Assembly (NCBI GenBank): GCA_002381865.1 | Contig: DFYO01000058.1 | Location: 46,326-110,325 of the forward strand | Source of the DNA: Clostridiales bacterium UBA4080 | GTDB taxonomy: Bacteria; Bacillota; Clostridia; Lachnospirales; Vallitaleaceae | DNA length: 64,000 nt | Direction of reading: 5' to 3' | Part shown: in pieces, positions 1 through 8,682 of the stretch | How the letters are laid out: each line of letters begins with the position of its first letter | Numbering within the stretch: the stretch's first letter is position 1 | Translations under genes and position numbers: made by a program | Notes under the pieces: model-generated | What the model saw: only the letters and a program-made list of their open reading frames with translations | What the model was told of the DNA's origin: nothing | Database searches by the model: none

Positions 1-101
1 CAAGAATTAATTGATTAGATAACTATTTTTGTATTTATCTGACAAAAAAAATATGCTAAAATAGCATTAGTTTAAACAATTATTTATAAAGGAGTCCTTC
101 A

Positions 102-911
102 ATGATAAAAAGCGATTTCCATTCACATAGCAATTTCTCCGGTGACTCACAAACAAGCATGGAGCTAATGGTTCAAAAAGCCATCAGTTTAAGCCTTCAA
201 CAGCTTTGTATCACAGAGCATCATGATATTGACATGATTCCAGCTGAGGAAGGTATTAGCTTTCTGCTGGATTTTGAGTCCTATATTAAACAATATTCAT
301 TTATCAAAAACAAATATGCTGACAATATTGATTTGCTTTTAGGAATAGAAATCGGAATTCAGCCCCATCTTATAAGCGAGCTTTCTTCTATTATTAATAG
401 CTTTCCATTTGATTTTGTAATATGCTCAAGCCATATAGTCGCAGGATTAGATCCATATTTTCCTGAATATTTTTTGGATAAAACGCAAAAGGAAGCATAT
501 ACTATTTATTTTCAAGATGTTTTAAAAAACATAAAACTATTTAATAATTTTGATGTTTATGGGCATTTAGATTATATTATAAGATATGGGAATTATACCC
601 ATAAAACCTACAACTACAGCGATTATTCGGATATCTTTAGTGAAATCCTCAAAACAATTATTCAAAACGGAAAGGGTATAGAGCTTAATACCTCTGGCTA
701 TAGATATAATCTTGGCCAGCCGCATCCTTCCTTTGAAATAATAAGTGAATACAAAAGGCTAGGAGGAGAAATTATTACCGTAGGCTCAGATGCACATGTT
801 CCAGAACAAATATGCAATAATTTTGATTTAGCAGAAGCTGTTTTAAAAAAAGCAGGCTTCAATTACTATACTATATTCAAAAGCAGAACTCCTGAATTTG
901 TCAAAATATAG
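102..911 (+). CDS. hisJ: PHP-family histidinol-phosphatase-like protein
   Basis: 269 aa, close to the usual length of the HisJ-type histidinol-phosphatases that remove phosphate from L-histidinol phosphate in histidine synthesis. Visible PHP metal motifs are DFHSHSNFSGD (residues 5-15), ITEHHDID (37-44), GIEIGIQ (about 81), YGHLDYIIRYG in the middle and GSDAHVPE near residue 229, so the metal-binding set looks complete. The start is supported by AAAGGAG seven bases upstream of ATG. No other his gene is adjacent, so the substrate is inferred from family membership only; another phosphoester is possible. It is monocistronic and convergent with mnmA. Confidence 0.75.
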   Translation: MIKSDFHSHSNFSGDSQTSMELMVQKAISLSLQQLCITEHHDIDMIPAEEGISFLLDFESYIKQYSFIKNKYADNIDLLLGIEIGIQPHLISELSSIINSFPFDFVICSSHIVAGLDPYFPEYFLDKTQKEAYTIYFQDVLKNIKLFNNFDVYGHLDYIIRYGNYTHKTYNYSDYSDIFSEILKTIIQNGKGIELNTSGYRYNLGQPHPSFEIISEYKRLGGEIITVGSDAHVPEQICNNFDLAEAVLKKAGFNYYTIFKSRTPEFVKI

Positions 912-930
912 CCTGTTTGATTTTTTGCTC

Positions 931-989
931 AAAAAAAACCCCTTTCTATTGATGCTTGCTTGTATAATAATAAAGCTCAATAAAAGGGG
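931..989 (-). terminator. Intrinsic terminator of the isc-mnmA operon
   Basis: Read on the minus strand, CCCCTTTTATTGAGC pairs imperfectly with GCATCAATAGAAAGGGG and is followed by eight T residues. It lies just beyond the mnmA stop. On the plus strand the same stem is followed by ATTTTAG, so it may also weakly stop the upstream PHP gene. Confidence 0.85.
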
Positions 990-997
990 ATTTTAGG

Positions 998-2083
998 TTA
1001 TAAAATACTTTTAATTATAGTTCCTCCGCCTGCAACAATATCGTCTTGATAAAATACCGCTGCCTGCCCTGGGGTTATTGCTCTTTGCCTTTCTTCAAAT
1101 ATACATTCAACTTTATCTTTATCAACATATCTAATTCTGCCTTTTGCGGGCTGATGGTTATATCTTATTTTAACCTCTAGTTCAATTTCGTCTTCAATTT
1201 TTTCAAAGCTCATCAAATTAATATTTTCAGCATAAAAGCCTTTTGCAAAAACCTCATCATTATCGCCAATAACAACTTGATTTTTTCCCAGATTAATTTC
1301 CACTACATAACCAGGCTTTCCAAGATTTAATCCTAATCCCTTCCTCTGACCGACCGTATAATAGATTATACCTCTGTGTTTACCCAACACTTTTCCATCT
1401 GTTGAAATAAAATCTCCTGGTTCAAAGCTTTTTTGAGTGTATTCTCTTAAAAACTTACCATAGTCATCATCGGGAATAAAACAAATTTCTTGACTATCTG
1501 GCTTATTAGCAATTCTTAAATTAATTTTTTCTGCAATTTCTCTGATTTCTGGTTTTGAATACTTGCCTACGGGCATCAATGTTCTTGCTAGCTGGTTTTG
1601 TGTCAGACTATATAATGCATACGTCTGATCTTTTTCAATGGTTGCTGATTTTTTTAATGAATATCTTCCATTGTCCAGCTTCACAATTTGTGCATAATGA
1701 CCTGTAGCAATATAATCTGCTCCAATATCAAGTGAACGTTTCAATAGAGCTTCCCATTTAACATATCTATTACATGCTATACATGGATTAGGTGTTCTTC
1801 CTAGCATATATTCTTGAGCAAAATAGTCAATTACATTTTCTGAAAATTCCTTTTTGAAATTCATAACATAATGAGGAATTTCGAGAGCTTCAGCTACTCT
1901 TCTTGCATCATCCACAGCACTCAATCCACAGCATCCTGTATCCTCAAGCTTATCAGTATCTTGATCCTGCCAAATCTGCATAGTAACACCAATTACATCA
2001 TAGCCTTCTTGTTTTAATAAATAAGCTGCTACAGAGCTGTCTACTCCGCCTGACATACCAACAACAACTTTTTCTTTTTTCAT
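998..2083 (-). CDS. mnmA: tRNA-specific 2-thiouridylase MnmA
   Basis: 361 aa, the usual size. MnmA activates U34 of tRNA-Lys, -Glu and -Gln with ATP and installs sulfur supplied by a cysteine desulfurase. Visible are the N-terminal PP-loop GMSGGVDSS (9-17), the first catalytic cysteine in RTPNPCIACN (near 101) and the second in SQEICFIPDDDYG (near 200), then the C-terminal barrel domains. It follows iscU by nine bases and is the last gene of iscR-iscS-iscU-mnmA, so the sulfur donor (IscS) is co-transcribed with the acceptor. AAGGTGAAGG precedes the ATG. Function is well supported. Confidence 0.96.
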   Translation of the reverse strand: MKKEKVVVGMSGGVDSSVAAYLLKQEGYDVIGVTMQIWQDQDTDKLEDTGCCGLSAVDDARRVAEALEIPHYVMNFKKEFSENVIDYFAQEYMLGRTPNPCIACNRYVKWEALLKRSLDIGADYIATGHYAQIVKLDNGRYSLKKSATIEKDQTYALYSLTQNQLARTLMPVGKYSKPEIREIAEKINLRIANKPDSQEICFIPDDDYGKFLREYTQKSFEPGDFISTDGKVLGKHRGIIYYTVGQRKGLGLNLGKPGYVVEINLGKNQVVIGDNDEVFAKGFYAENINLMSFEKIEDEIELEVKIRYNHQPAKGRIRYVDKDKVECIFEERQRAITPGQAAVFYQDDIVAGGGTIIKSIL

Positions 2084-2092
2084 GCCTTCACC

Positions 2093-2524
2093 TTATTCAA
2101 AATCCTCATCGAGTTCATGGATATCTTCCTTTGGCTCTACTAAGCCCTCAATAACAATATTGTTTTTTTGAGCATAATCCCATAGAGCTGCATGTAATGC
2201 TTCTTCTGCAAGCAATGAACAGTGTACCTTTGCTCTTGGCAAGCCGTCAAGCGCATCCATTACCGCTTTGTTTGTAACCTCTAACGCTTCCTGCACACTT
2301 TTCCCTTTTACAAGCTCTGTAGCCATGCTGCTAGTAGCAATTGCTGCTCCACATCCAAAGGTTTTAAACTTAACATCCTCAACTATTCCATTTTCAATTT
2401 TAAGATAGATTCGCATAATGTCACCGCACTTTGCGTTTCCAACTGTACCAACACCATCTGCATTTTCTATTTCTCCCATATTTCTTGGGTTTGAAAAATG
2501 ATCCATTACTTTTTCTGTATACAT
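2093..2524 (-). CDS. iscU: Fe-S cluster assembly scaffold IscU/NifU N-terminal type
   Basis: 143 aa single-domain scaffold on which a [2Fe-2S] cluster is built from IscS-derived sulfur and then handed on. The three ligand cysteines are visible at 33 (AKCGD), 58 (FGCGAA) and 102 (KVHCSL), with the usual Asp two residues after the first. The C-terminus is an acidic tail (EDIHELDEDFE). It sits 27 bases after iscS and nine before mnmA. AGAGGTG precedes the ATG. In Clostridia this gene is often labelled nifU; there is no NifU C-terminal domain here. Confidence 0.95.
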   Translation of the reverse strand: MYTEKVMDHFSNPRNMGEIENADGVGTVGNAKCGDIMRIYLKIENGIVEDVKFKTFGCGAAIATSSMATELVKGKSVQEALEVTNKAVMDALDGLPRAKVHCSLLAEEALHAALWDYAQKNNIVIEGLVEPKEDIHELDEDFE

Positions 2525-2551
2525 AATAACACCTCTTTAAAGTATAATATT

Positions 2552-3730
2552 TTATTTGGTTGCTTTAACAAAATCCTCATATAAAGGAGACATTTCTCTC
2601 AGTCTTGAAACAATTGCTTGTAAAGCTTCAATCATATAATCTGCCTGTTCTTTTGTGCTTGATTCTCCAAGTGTAATCCTCAAAGAACCATGTGCAATTT
2701 CGTGCGGCAAGCCAATAGCCAGTAGAACATGTGAAGGGTCTAAAGCCCCTGAGGTACATGCTGAACCACTTGATGCACATATCCCCTTCATATCTAGCAT
2801 AATGAGCAAAGCTTCTCCTTCAATAAATTCAAAGCTAAAATTCACATTGTTAGGAAGTCTTTTTTCGCTATGTCCATTCAGCCTGCAATGTGGGATTTTA
2901 CTAATTGTTTCTTGAATAATATAATCTCTTAGCTCTATTTGTCTTGCACTTTCTTTTTCTAAGTTATGTACTGCCATTTCTATTGCCTTTCCAAATCCAA
3001 CAATAGCAGGAACATTCTCAGTACCAGCTCTCTTATTTCTTTCCTGCGCTCCACCATGAATAAATGGTTTTAGCTTAATTCCTTTTTTAATATATAAAGC
3101 ACCCACACCTTTAGGACCATATAGTTTATGTCCACTTATAGAAAGCAAATCAATATTCATTTCATTTACATCAATAGCAATATGTCCAACTGCCTGAACT
3201 GCATCAGTATGAAATACTATTTTATTATCCTTAGCTATTTTCCCAATTTCAGAAATCGGCTGGATACTTCCTATTTCATTGTTAGCAAACATAATAGAAA
3301 TTAGTATTGTATCCTTTTGTATGGCTGCCTTCAAATCATTTATATCAATAATCCCATCTTTATCCACTGGAAGATAAGTCACTTTATATCCATTTTTTTC
3401 TAAATATTCACAGGTATGAAGAACCGCATGATGCTCAATTCTTGTAGTAATAATATGATTTCCCTTTTCTAGATAGCTTTCTGCAATACCTTTTATTGCC
3501 CAGTTATCTGCTTCTGTACCACCACTTGTGAAAAAAATTTCTGCATCGCTTGCTCCAATTGATTTTGCAACCTTATCCCTTGCAACAGCAATAGCTTCTT
3601 TATTGGTTGAGGCAAATTTATATATACTTGATGGATTAGCGTAATTATCAATAAAATAAGGACGCATTTCCTCAAAAACTTCAATTTTTAATGGGGTTGT
3701 AGCCGCATGATCAAAATATATCTTTTCCAT
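2552..3730 (-). CDS. iscS: Cysteine desulfurase (IscS/NifS class)
   Basis: 392 aa PLP enzyme converting cysteine to alanine and a protein persulfide. Visible: IYFDHAATTPL at the N-terminus, the PLP-stacking histidine in TTRIEHHAV (near 100), the PLP lysine in SISGHKLYGPKG (near 200), and the active-site cysteine loop ICASSGSACTSG (near 325). The loop is of the short class I form typical of IscS/NifS. It has AAAGGAG before ATG and lies 141 bases after iscR and 27 before iscU. It probably supplies sulfur both for Fe-S clusters and for MnmA. Confidence 0.95.
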   Translation of the reverse strand: MEKIYFDHAATTPLKIEVFEEMRPYFIDNYANPSSIYKFASTNKEAIAVARDKVAKSIGASDAEIFFTSGGTEADNWAIKGIAESYLEKGNHIITTRIEHHAVLHTCEYLEKNGYKVTYLPVDKDGIIDINDLKAAIQKDTILISIMFANNEIGSIQPISEIGKIAKDNKIVFHTDAVQAVGHIAIDVNEMNIDLLSISGHKLYGPKGVGALYIKKGIKLKPFIHGGAQERNKRAGTENVPAIVGFGKAIEMAVHNLEKESARQIELRDYIIQETISKIPHCRLNGHSEKRLPNNVNFSFEFIEGEALLIMLDMKGICASSGSACTSGALDPSHVLLAIGLPHEIAHGSLRITLGESSTKEQADYMIEALQAIVSRLREMSPLYEDFVKATK

Positions 3731-3871
3731 ATAATATTTATCTCCTTTAAAAAATATTGTATTCTAGTTAATTATCGAAATATACTCACATATTTTTTTC
3801 TATAAAATACATTAATCAAATCTCCAAACACCTATAAGCATATACTAATAGCAGATTTAGGAAAATCAATT

Positions 3872-4327
3872 TTAGGAATGTATTGAATCTTTCTTTTGTG
3901 TCTCAATATCAATTCTTTCTTGTTCTAACATTAAATCCTCTAAAGTAATATTGTCTACAACTTGATTAATACTGTCACTAATTTTTTTCCATACATACTT
4001 TGTAACACATAACTCAGAATCCTCGCATAATATTGCATCATTGATTACACTACATTCAACTGGATCAAGATTTCCTTCTAGCGCCCTCAAAATATCTCCC
4101 ACCGAAATGTCTTTAGGTTCTATATTAAGATGGTAGCCACCTTGTGCACCTCTGCAGCTCTTAACAAAGCCTTTTTTCTTGAGAACTGCTATTATCTGCT
4201 CTAAATAGCTTTCAGAAATATTTTGTCTTTCCGCGATATTTTTTATAGATATTTGTCCATCTTTTCCGTGAATTGCAATATCAATCATCGCTCTAAGCCC
4301 ATATCTTCCTTTAGTTGATAGCTTCAT
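3872..4327 (-). CDS. iscR: Rrf2-family Fe-S regulator IscR
   Basis: 151 aa. The Rrf2 winged helix occupies about residues 1-85 (MKLSTKGRYGLRAMIDIA start). Three cysteines at 92, 101 and 107 are placed as in [2Fe-2S]-binding IscR proteins, so it probably senses cluster supply and represses its own operon. AGAGGTGA precedes the ATG. Upstream are a near-consensus promoter with an inverted repeat over the start region and a tandem 24-bp repeat (listed separately). It heads iscR-iscS-iscU-mnmA. The 141-bp gap to iscS shows no clear second promoter. Confidence 0.93.
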   Translation of the reverse strand: MKLSTKGRYGLRAMIDIAIHGKDGQISIKNIAERQNISESYLEQIIAVLKKKGFVKSCRGAQGGYHLNIEPKDISVGDILRALEGNLDPVECSVINDAILCEDSELCVTKYVWKKISDSINQVVDNITLEDLMLEQERIDIETQKKDSIHS

Positions 4328-4347
4328 AGAATTTTCACCTCTTTAAT

Positions 4348-4366
4348 TCCTAGTAGCAGACTAGGA
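4348..4366 (-). promoter_or_regulatory. Probable IscR operator upstream of iscR
   Basis: TCCTAGT and ACTAGGA form a perfect inverted repeat around AGCAG. It starts nine bases downstream of the -10 hexamer and so covers the expected transcription start, a position suited to autorepression. Assignment to IscR is inference from location. Confidence 0.5.
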
Positions 4367-4374
4367 TTTAATTA

Positions 4375-4403
4375 AGTTTATCATTTTTTTAACAGAGTGT
4401 CAA
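4375..4403 (-). promoter_or_regulatory. Sigma-A type promoter of iscR
   Basis: Minus-strand TTGACA (4398-4403), 17-bp spacer and TAAACT (4375-4380), followed by the operator-like repeat and then the iscR ribosome-binding site. Confidence 0.75.
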
Positions 4404-4406
4404 TAT

Positions 4407-4454
4407 TTTTAGGTCTGTAATCTTTGTTTTTTTTAGGCTTATAATCTTTGTTTT
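4407..4454. repeat. Tandem 24-bp direct repeat abutting the iscR promoter
   Basis: Two copies, 4407-4430 and 4431-4454, match at 21 of 24 positions, with the shared core TAATCTTTGTTTT. The array ends three bases before the -35 hexamer of iscR. It could be an activator site or an upstream element for RNA polymerase; nothing in the window identifies a binding protein. Confidence 0.6.
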
Positions 4455-4576
4455 TACAAATATTTTTTAGACACATTTTGTACACAACTAAAACATATCT
4501 CTAACACACCTATAAAATATAATTCTATTAACAAGTTAATAGTAATACAATTTAATCCCCTCTCATTATAGCCTTT

Positions 4577-4604
4577 AAAAGAGAAACTCCCCAGTTTCTC
4601 TTTT
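4577..4604. repeat. Perfect 12-bp inverted repeat
   Basis: AAAAGAGAAACT and AGTTTCTCTTTT flank CCCC. No gene ends directly beside it; it sits in the 504-bp gap between clpE and iscR. It may be a secondary transcription stop protecting iscR from clpE read-through. Confidence 0.5.
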
Positions 4605-4637
4605 AGTCTGCATTTTTCTAAAAAATAATATGAACAA

Positions 4638-4798
4638 AGTGTCTGACAAGTCAGACACTACGCGCCCGAGCGGTTTGCGAAGCAATACCTTCTTATCCGC
4701 GAGGTGCGCATCTTTGGCACGCAGTGCCTTTTTTGTTTCATAGGAAAGATACTTTTACACATTACCATAGTAAGGTCTTTCCTATGAAACAAAAAAGG
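4638..4798. repeat. GC-rich palindromic intergenic element (REP/MITE-like)
   Basis: This block contrasts with its AT-rich surroundings. It begins with AGTGTCTGAC-AA-GTCAGACACT (4638-4659), continues with a CG-rich stretch (ACGCGCCCGAGCGG), then a small hairpin GGCAC-GCA-GTGCC followed by six T (4716-4734), and ends in a 23-bp perfect inverted repeat (4727-4749 and 4776-4798) around a 26-bp loop. It has no ORF. The make-up suggests a REP- or MITE-like insertion or a structured RNA ending at the T-tract. Only one copy is present in this window, so a repeat nature cannot be shown here. Confidence 0.55.
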
Positions 4799-4813
4799 GG
4801 CTTTTGCCCCTTT
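4791..4813 (-). terminator. Intrinsic terminator of clpE
   Basis: On the minus strand AAAGGGGC-AAAA-GCCCCTTT is followed by further T residues. It lies 18 bases beyond the clpE stop and overlaps one arm of the long inverted repeat. Confidence 0.9.
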
Positions 4814-4830
4814 AAAGGTTAATATTTTAT

Positions 4831-7140
4831 CTATAATACTTCAAATAAAAGCTTATTATCTTTCAACAAAATCCTTACTTTGTCTCCATCCTTTATTTCT
4901 CCCTTTATGTATCTTTCAGCAATTTCATCTTCGATATACTTTTGAATTGTTCTTCTAAGCGGTCTTGCTCCATATTTAGGCTCATATCCTTTTTCAAGAA
5001 CAAATTCCCTGACCTCACCTTCCACAATAATATCAATATCTTTATCCTTAGCATCTCTGACAATCTCTCTTATCATCAGGTCTATAATCTTTATAAGCTC
5101 ATCTTTCTCAAGTTCTGTAAATACAATAGTTTCATCAACTCTGTTTAAAAACTCTGGTCTGAAAATTAATTTTAATGCCTCTTTTGATTTCTCAGACAAT
5201 GAATCGTATCCTGTTTTTCCAAAGCCTATTCCATTTCCTTTTGTATTTGTACCTGCATTTGAAGTCATAATTATTACTGTGTTGTCAAAAGATATAGTTT
5301 TTCCTTTACTGTCAGTAAGCCTACCATCCTCTAATATCTGTAGCAGCAAATTAAAAATATCAGGATGTGCTTTTTCTATTTCATCTAATAAAATTATTGA
5401 ATAGGGTCTTCTTTTTACCCTTTCAGTAAGCTGTCCTGCTTGATCATAGCCAACATATCCCGGAGGTGCTCCAATCATTTTTGAAACGGTATGCTTTTCC
5501 ATATATTCTGACATATCAAATCTAATAATTGCTTCCTCACTATTAAATAATTCTGTTGCCAATGCTTTTGTCAATTCTGTTTTGCCTACTCCTGTAGGTC
5601 CGACAAAAATAAACGAAGCTGGTTTTTTGCGTTTTTTGAAATTAGAACGGTTTCTTCTTATTGTTTTTGCAAGTCTTGTAACCGCCTCGTCCTGTCCAAT
5701 AACTCTTTTATGCAAACGATTTTCTAGATCAAGAAGCTTCTTTGCCTCATCTTCCGTAATGCTTTGTACAGGTATTTTTGTCCAAGCTTCAATTACATAG
5801 GCAATATCCTCTTCAGTAATTTCTACATTGATACATTCTTGTTCAATTGTTTTTATTTTATCAATAATCCTAAGCTCTTTAATTTTACTCTCTGCAGCTA
5901 ATTCATAGTCATCCTTTGAAGCAGCTTCTTCTTTAGTAGCAACAACTTCTTTTAACTCATTCTTTAAAGCCTCAAGCTCTACCAGTCCCATGTTTTTTAA
6001 GTTAGCTCTAGAACCTGCTTCGTCTATTACATCTATTGCTTTATCAGGCAAAAATCTGTCACTAATATATCTTTCAGACATTCTCACTGCATATTCAATA
6101 GTTTTATCTGAAATTGCTACCTTATGATAGTCCTGATAATAATCTTTAATTCCCTTGAGTATTTCAATTGAATCTTCAACTGAAGGTTCTTCAATTAATA
6201 TTGGTTGAAATCTTCTTTCAAGGGCAGCATCTTTTTCGATATGCTTTCTATATTCCTCTAAGGTAGTTGCTCCAATAATTTGAACCTCTCCTCGTGCAAG
6301 TGCTGGTTTTAGGATATTTGCTGCATTCATTGTTGAACCTTCACTTTCACCAGCTCCAACTATATTATGCACTTCATCAATTACCAAAATAATATTCCCT
6401 TCCTCTGTTGCTTCTTTAATTATCGCTTTCATTCTAGCTTCGAACTGGCCTCTGAATTGTGTACCTGCAACAATTGCAGCAAGATCTAATAGGTAAATTT
6501 CTGTATTTATAAGTTTTGCCGGCACTTGTTTTTCAACAATTCTTACTGCTAATCCTTCTGCAATTGCTGTTTTTCCTACGCCTGGCTCTCCAATTAAAAC
6601 AGGGTTGTTCTTTGTTCTTCTGTTCAATATTTGAATTGCTCTGTCAATCTCTCTGTGCCTTCCAATAATCCTATCCACTTGATTGTTTTTGGCTTTTTCA
6701 GTGAGATTGGTTCCATAATTATCAAGATTTTTTCTGTTTTTTTTGTTATTTGCTGCTTTAGTTTTAGTTTTTGTTTTAGTTTTATTATTTTGATCGCTTT
6801 CTTCATCTTTTAAATGGCTTTCCTCCCCGAAAGTATCCATATCTTTTTCTAAACCTGCAAAAATATTCATTAGAGGATTGTTATTTCCCTCATAATCACC
6901 TGGTAACATCATATCATTTAAATAATCCATATCCACATCTTCAAATAAGCTTTGTATCTGTTCGTTAATATTCTCTACTTCATCAGCTGTCATTCCTGTT
7001 TGAGCAATTATTTGATCTAATGGTGCTATACCCTGATTTTGTGCACACTTCAAGCATAACCCGACCTTAGTATTTTTTCCATCTTCAATTTTAGAAATAT
7101 AAACCATTGCTGTATTCACTTTACATACTGAACATTTCAT
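4831..7140 (-). CDS. clpE: ClpE-type AAA+ unfoldase (Clp ATPase subunit)
   Basis: 769 aa from the chosen ATG. An N-terminal zinc finger (C3, C6, C29, C32) replaces the double Clp-N domain of ClpC, which points to ClpE. Then come AAA-1 with Walker A GEPGVGKT (near 187) and LVIDEVHN, a UVR-like middle segment (near 395-440), and AAA-2 with GPTGVGKT (near 517). The loop GIGFG (near 640) matches the IGF-type tripeptide that docks on ClpP. A GTG nine bases upstream in frame sits too close to the ribosome-binding site; AGGAG with eight-base spacing favours the ATG at 7140. No CtsR box is apparent upstream. ClpC-like naming is the alternative. Confidence 0.85.
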   Translation of the reverse strand: MKCSVCKVNTAMVYISKIEDGKNTKVGLCLKCAQNQGIAPLDQIIAQTGMTADEVENINEQIQSLFEDVDMDYLNDMMLPGDYEGNNNPLMNIFAGLEKDMDTFGEESHLKDEESDQNNKTKTKTKTKAANNKKNRKNLDNYGTNLTEKAKNNQVDRIIGRHREIDRAIQILNRRTKNNPVLIGEPGVGKTAIAEGLAVRIVEKQVPAKLINTEIYLLDLAAIVAGTQFRGQFEARMKAIIKEATEEGNIILVIDEVHNIVGAGESEGSTMNAANILKPALARGEVQIIGATTLEEYRKHIEKDAALERRFQPILIEEPSVEDSIEILKGIKDYYQDYHKVAISDKTIEYAVRMSERYISDRFLPDKAIDVIDEAGSRANLKNMGLVELEALKNELKEVVATKEEAASKDDYELAAESKIKELRIIDKIKTIEQECINVEITEEDIAYVIEAWTKIPVQSITEDEAKKLLDLENRLHKRVIGQDEAVTRLAKTIRRNRSNFKKRKKPASFIFVGPTGVGKTELTKALATELFNSEEAIIRFDMSEYMEKHTVSKMIGAPPGYVGYDQAGQLTERVKRRPYSIILLDEIEKAHPDIFNLLLQILEDGRLTDSKGKTISFDNTVIIMTSNAGTNTKGNGIGFGKTGYDSLSEKSKEALKLIFRPEFLNRVDETIVFTELEKDELIKIIDLMIREIVRDAKDKDIDIIVEGEVREFVLEKGYEPKYGARPLRRTIQKYIEDEIAERYIKGEIKDGDKVRILLKDNKLLFEVL

Positions 7141-7383
7141 TGAAATCACTCCTATATTATATCTATATCTTAAATTTGTTAGTGTATTTTAATTACAAAA
7201 TATTTGTCTATGGATTTTAATCTATCATATTTTTTTTGCAGAGTCTATTTAAATAATAAATTATAATATTATTTTAATAATAATTTAATTTATTAGGTTT
7301 CTGACTAAAGTATTTTATCATATATGTCGATACATATTTATATTAGTATGATGTTTTTTAAATAAATTCAAGGAGGAAGCCAT

Positions 7384-7971
7384 ATGTCTAACATTAATCA
7401 AATAGCAAACGCATTGTCTGCCATTGCGACAAGCGGGGCTACCAAGACTAACAATGGCAAAGACAAGGACAAGTCAGAAAATATCACATCATCTGCTGAC
7501 ATCATTTACGAGCCTAGTGAAAAAGCTAAAGAAACCTCCCATAAAGCAGATATGGAAAAGGTTAGGAGTATGAAGGAAGAAACCGAAGCTCATATGCTGA
7601 AAATTTTTACCGATACTGTTAACCATGGATTCATCAAGCAACTGGGTGGTTTAAGAGGTGCTCTCGAAAAAGTTTTAAACGGTGAAAAGATTGAAGGCTT
7701 AAATATCGAGGTAACCGAAGAATCTATTGCAAAGGCTCAAGAGGATATTGCACCGGGAGGATATTGGAGCCCTGAAAAAACCTCTGACAGATTTTTGGAA
7801 TTTGCAAAAGCTCTTTCCGGTGATGATCCATCGAAAGCAAATCTTCTTATCGATGCTTTTAAAGAAGGCTATAAAAAAGCTGAAGAAACCTGGGGAGGTA
7901 CTCTTCCTGATATTTCCAAGCAAACTTATGACCTTACACTCAAAAAATTTGATGACTGGGCAGCCTCTTAA
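7384..7971 (+). CDS. Conserved protein of unknown function
   Basis: 195 aa, no signal peptide or membrane segment. Residues 1-60 are polar and low in complexity (Lys, Asp, Ser, Thr), then a mostly helical charged region, then a compact C-terminal part with GGYWSPEKTSDRF, FAKALSGDDPSKA and EETWGGTLPDIS. From memory this signature recurs in small uncharacterised bacterial proteins (DUF5610-type; sometimes labelled hydrogenase component), but I cannot confirm the family. AGGAGG lies seven bases before ATG. It is divergent from clpE, and its stop overlaps that of lepB. Function unknown. Confidence 0.8.
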   Translation: MSNINQIANALSAIATSGATKTNNGKDKDKSENITSSADIIYEPSEKAKETSHKADMEKVRSMKEETEAHMLKIFTDTVNHGFIKQLGGLRGALEKVLNGEKIEGLNIEVTEESIAKAQEDIAPGGYWSPEKTSDRFLEFAKALSGDDPSKANLLIDAFKEGYKKAEETWGGTLPDISKQTYDLTLKKFDDWAAS

Positions 7972-7988
7972 AAGAGGTTGCCTATTTT
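7959..7988 (+). terminator. Terminator overlapping two convergent stop codons
   Basis: GGCAGCCTCTT and AAGAGGTTGCC form a stem with one G-T mismatch around two A residues, then TATTTTATTT. The stem contains the stop codons of both the 195-aa protein (7969-7971) and lepB (7968-7970). Confidence 0.55.
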
Positions 7989-8561
7989 ATTTAAAGGAAA
8001 AATTCTAAAAACAGCAATTCCCTCAATCTGTTCATTCTTAATCGGTCCAAATTCTCTGCTATCTTTGCTAACCTCTCTGTTGTCTCCCAAAACAAAAACC
8101 TCACCCTCTTTAACAGTATACGGCAGTTCAAAGTTTCTTGGATATGTTTTGGTTGCAGCGTATTCTTCGATAAGCTCTTCTCCATTCAAAAATACTTTTC
8201 CATCAAAAATATCAATTTCATCACCTGGAAGCGCAATAACTCTCTTTACTAATCGATTTTCATTCGTTTTACGAGTGAATTTACCATACATATCCTTGTA
8301 AAGTCTGACAACCTTTCCCCAAAATGATGAATCAACATTTTTTTCATCCAAAAGGACTACAATCTGACCTTTTTTTAAAGCGTTAAATTTCAAAGAAATT
8401 TTTTCAATAAGTATTGTATCCCCGTGTATTAAGGTATTTTGCATAGATCTTTGTTGTACCTTTGAAAATGTAAATAACTGTGTGCTTATTAATGTAGCAA
8501 TTACAAATGCAATTATTACTACTTTTGAATAATCAAGTATTATAAACAAAATTTTTTTCAT
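7968..8561 (-). CDS. lepB: Signal peptidase I
   Basis: 197 aa type I signal peptidase that cleaves Sec and Tat signal peptides at the outer face of the membrane. One N-terminal membrane segment (about 8-28) precedes the catalytic serine in QQRSMQNTL (near 38). The general-base lysine is in RLVKRVIALPGDEI (near 106), and the conserved LGDNRE..DSR box is near 160. Size fits the single-anchor Gram-positive form. The start lacks a clear Shine-Dalgarno (A-rich leader), so it is less certain than most here. It lies 105 bases after queA and is convergent with the 195-aa gene. Confidence 0.93.
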   Translation of the reverse strand: MKKILFIILDYSKVVIIAFVIATLISTQLFTFSKVQQRSMQNTLIHGDTILIEKISLKFNALKKGQIVVLLDEKNVDSSFWGKVVRLYKDMYGKFTRKTNENRLVKRVIALPGDEIDIFDGKVFLNGEELIEEYAATKTYPRNFELPYTVKEGEVFVLGDNREVSKDSREFGPIKNEQIEGIAVFRIFPLNKIGNLF

Positions 8562-8652
8562 TTTTTTTCGTATAATCTATTTGCCTCTTTTATTGTACAT
8601 TAGATTATATATTCCTTTCTTAATTTGAATTTATGTATTTATGTATATTCTT

Positions 8653-8682
8653 AATGCTAATAACTTTTATATAATTAGCATT
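8653..8682. repeat. Inverted repeat across the queA stop
   Basis: AATGCTAAT and ATTAGCATT flank 12 bases and include the queA stop codon. There is no T-tract on the minus strand, so termination between queA and lepB is uncertain. Confidence 0.4.

Noticed and set aside
4660..4715. tRNA gene in the GC-rich block
   Set aside because: No T-loop or D-loop consensus and no cloverleaf pairing.
7141..7383. CtsR operator at clpE
   Set aside because: No tandem heptad GGTCAAA-like repeat is present.
7727..8008. 93-codon plus-strand frame overlapping the 195-aa gene
   Set aside because: It is in another frame of a gene with a strong ribosome-binding site and coherent protein, and itself lacks one.
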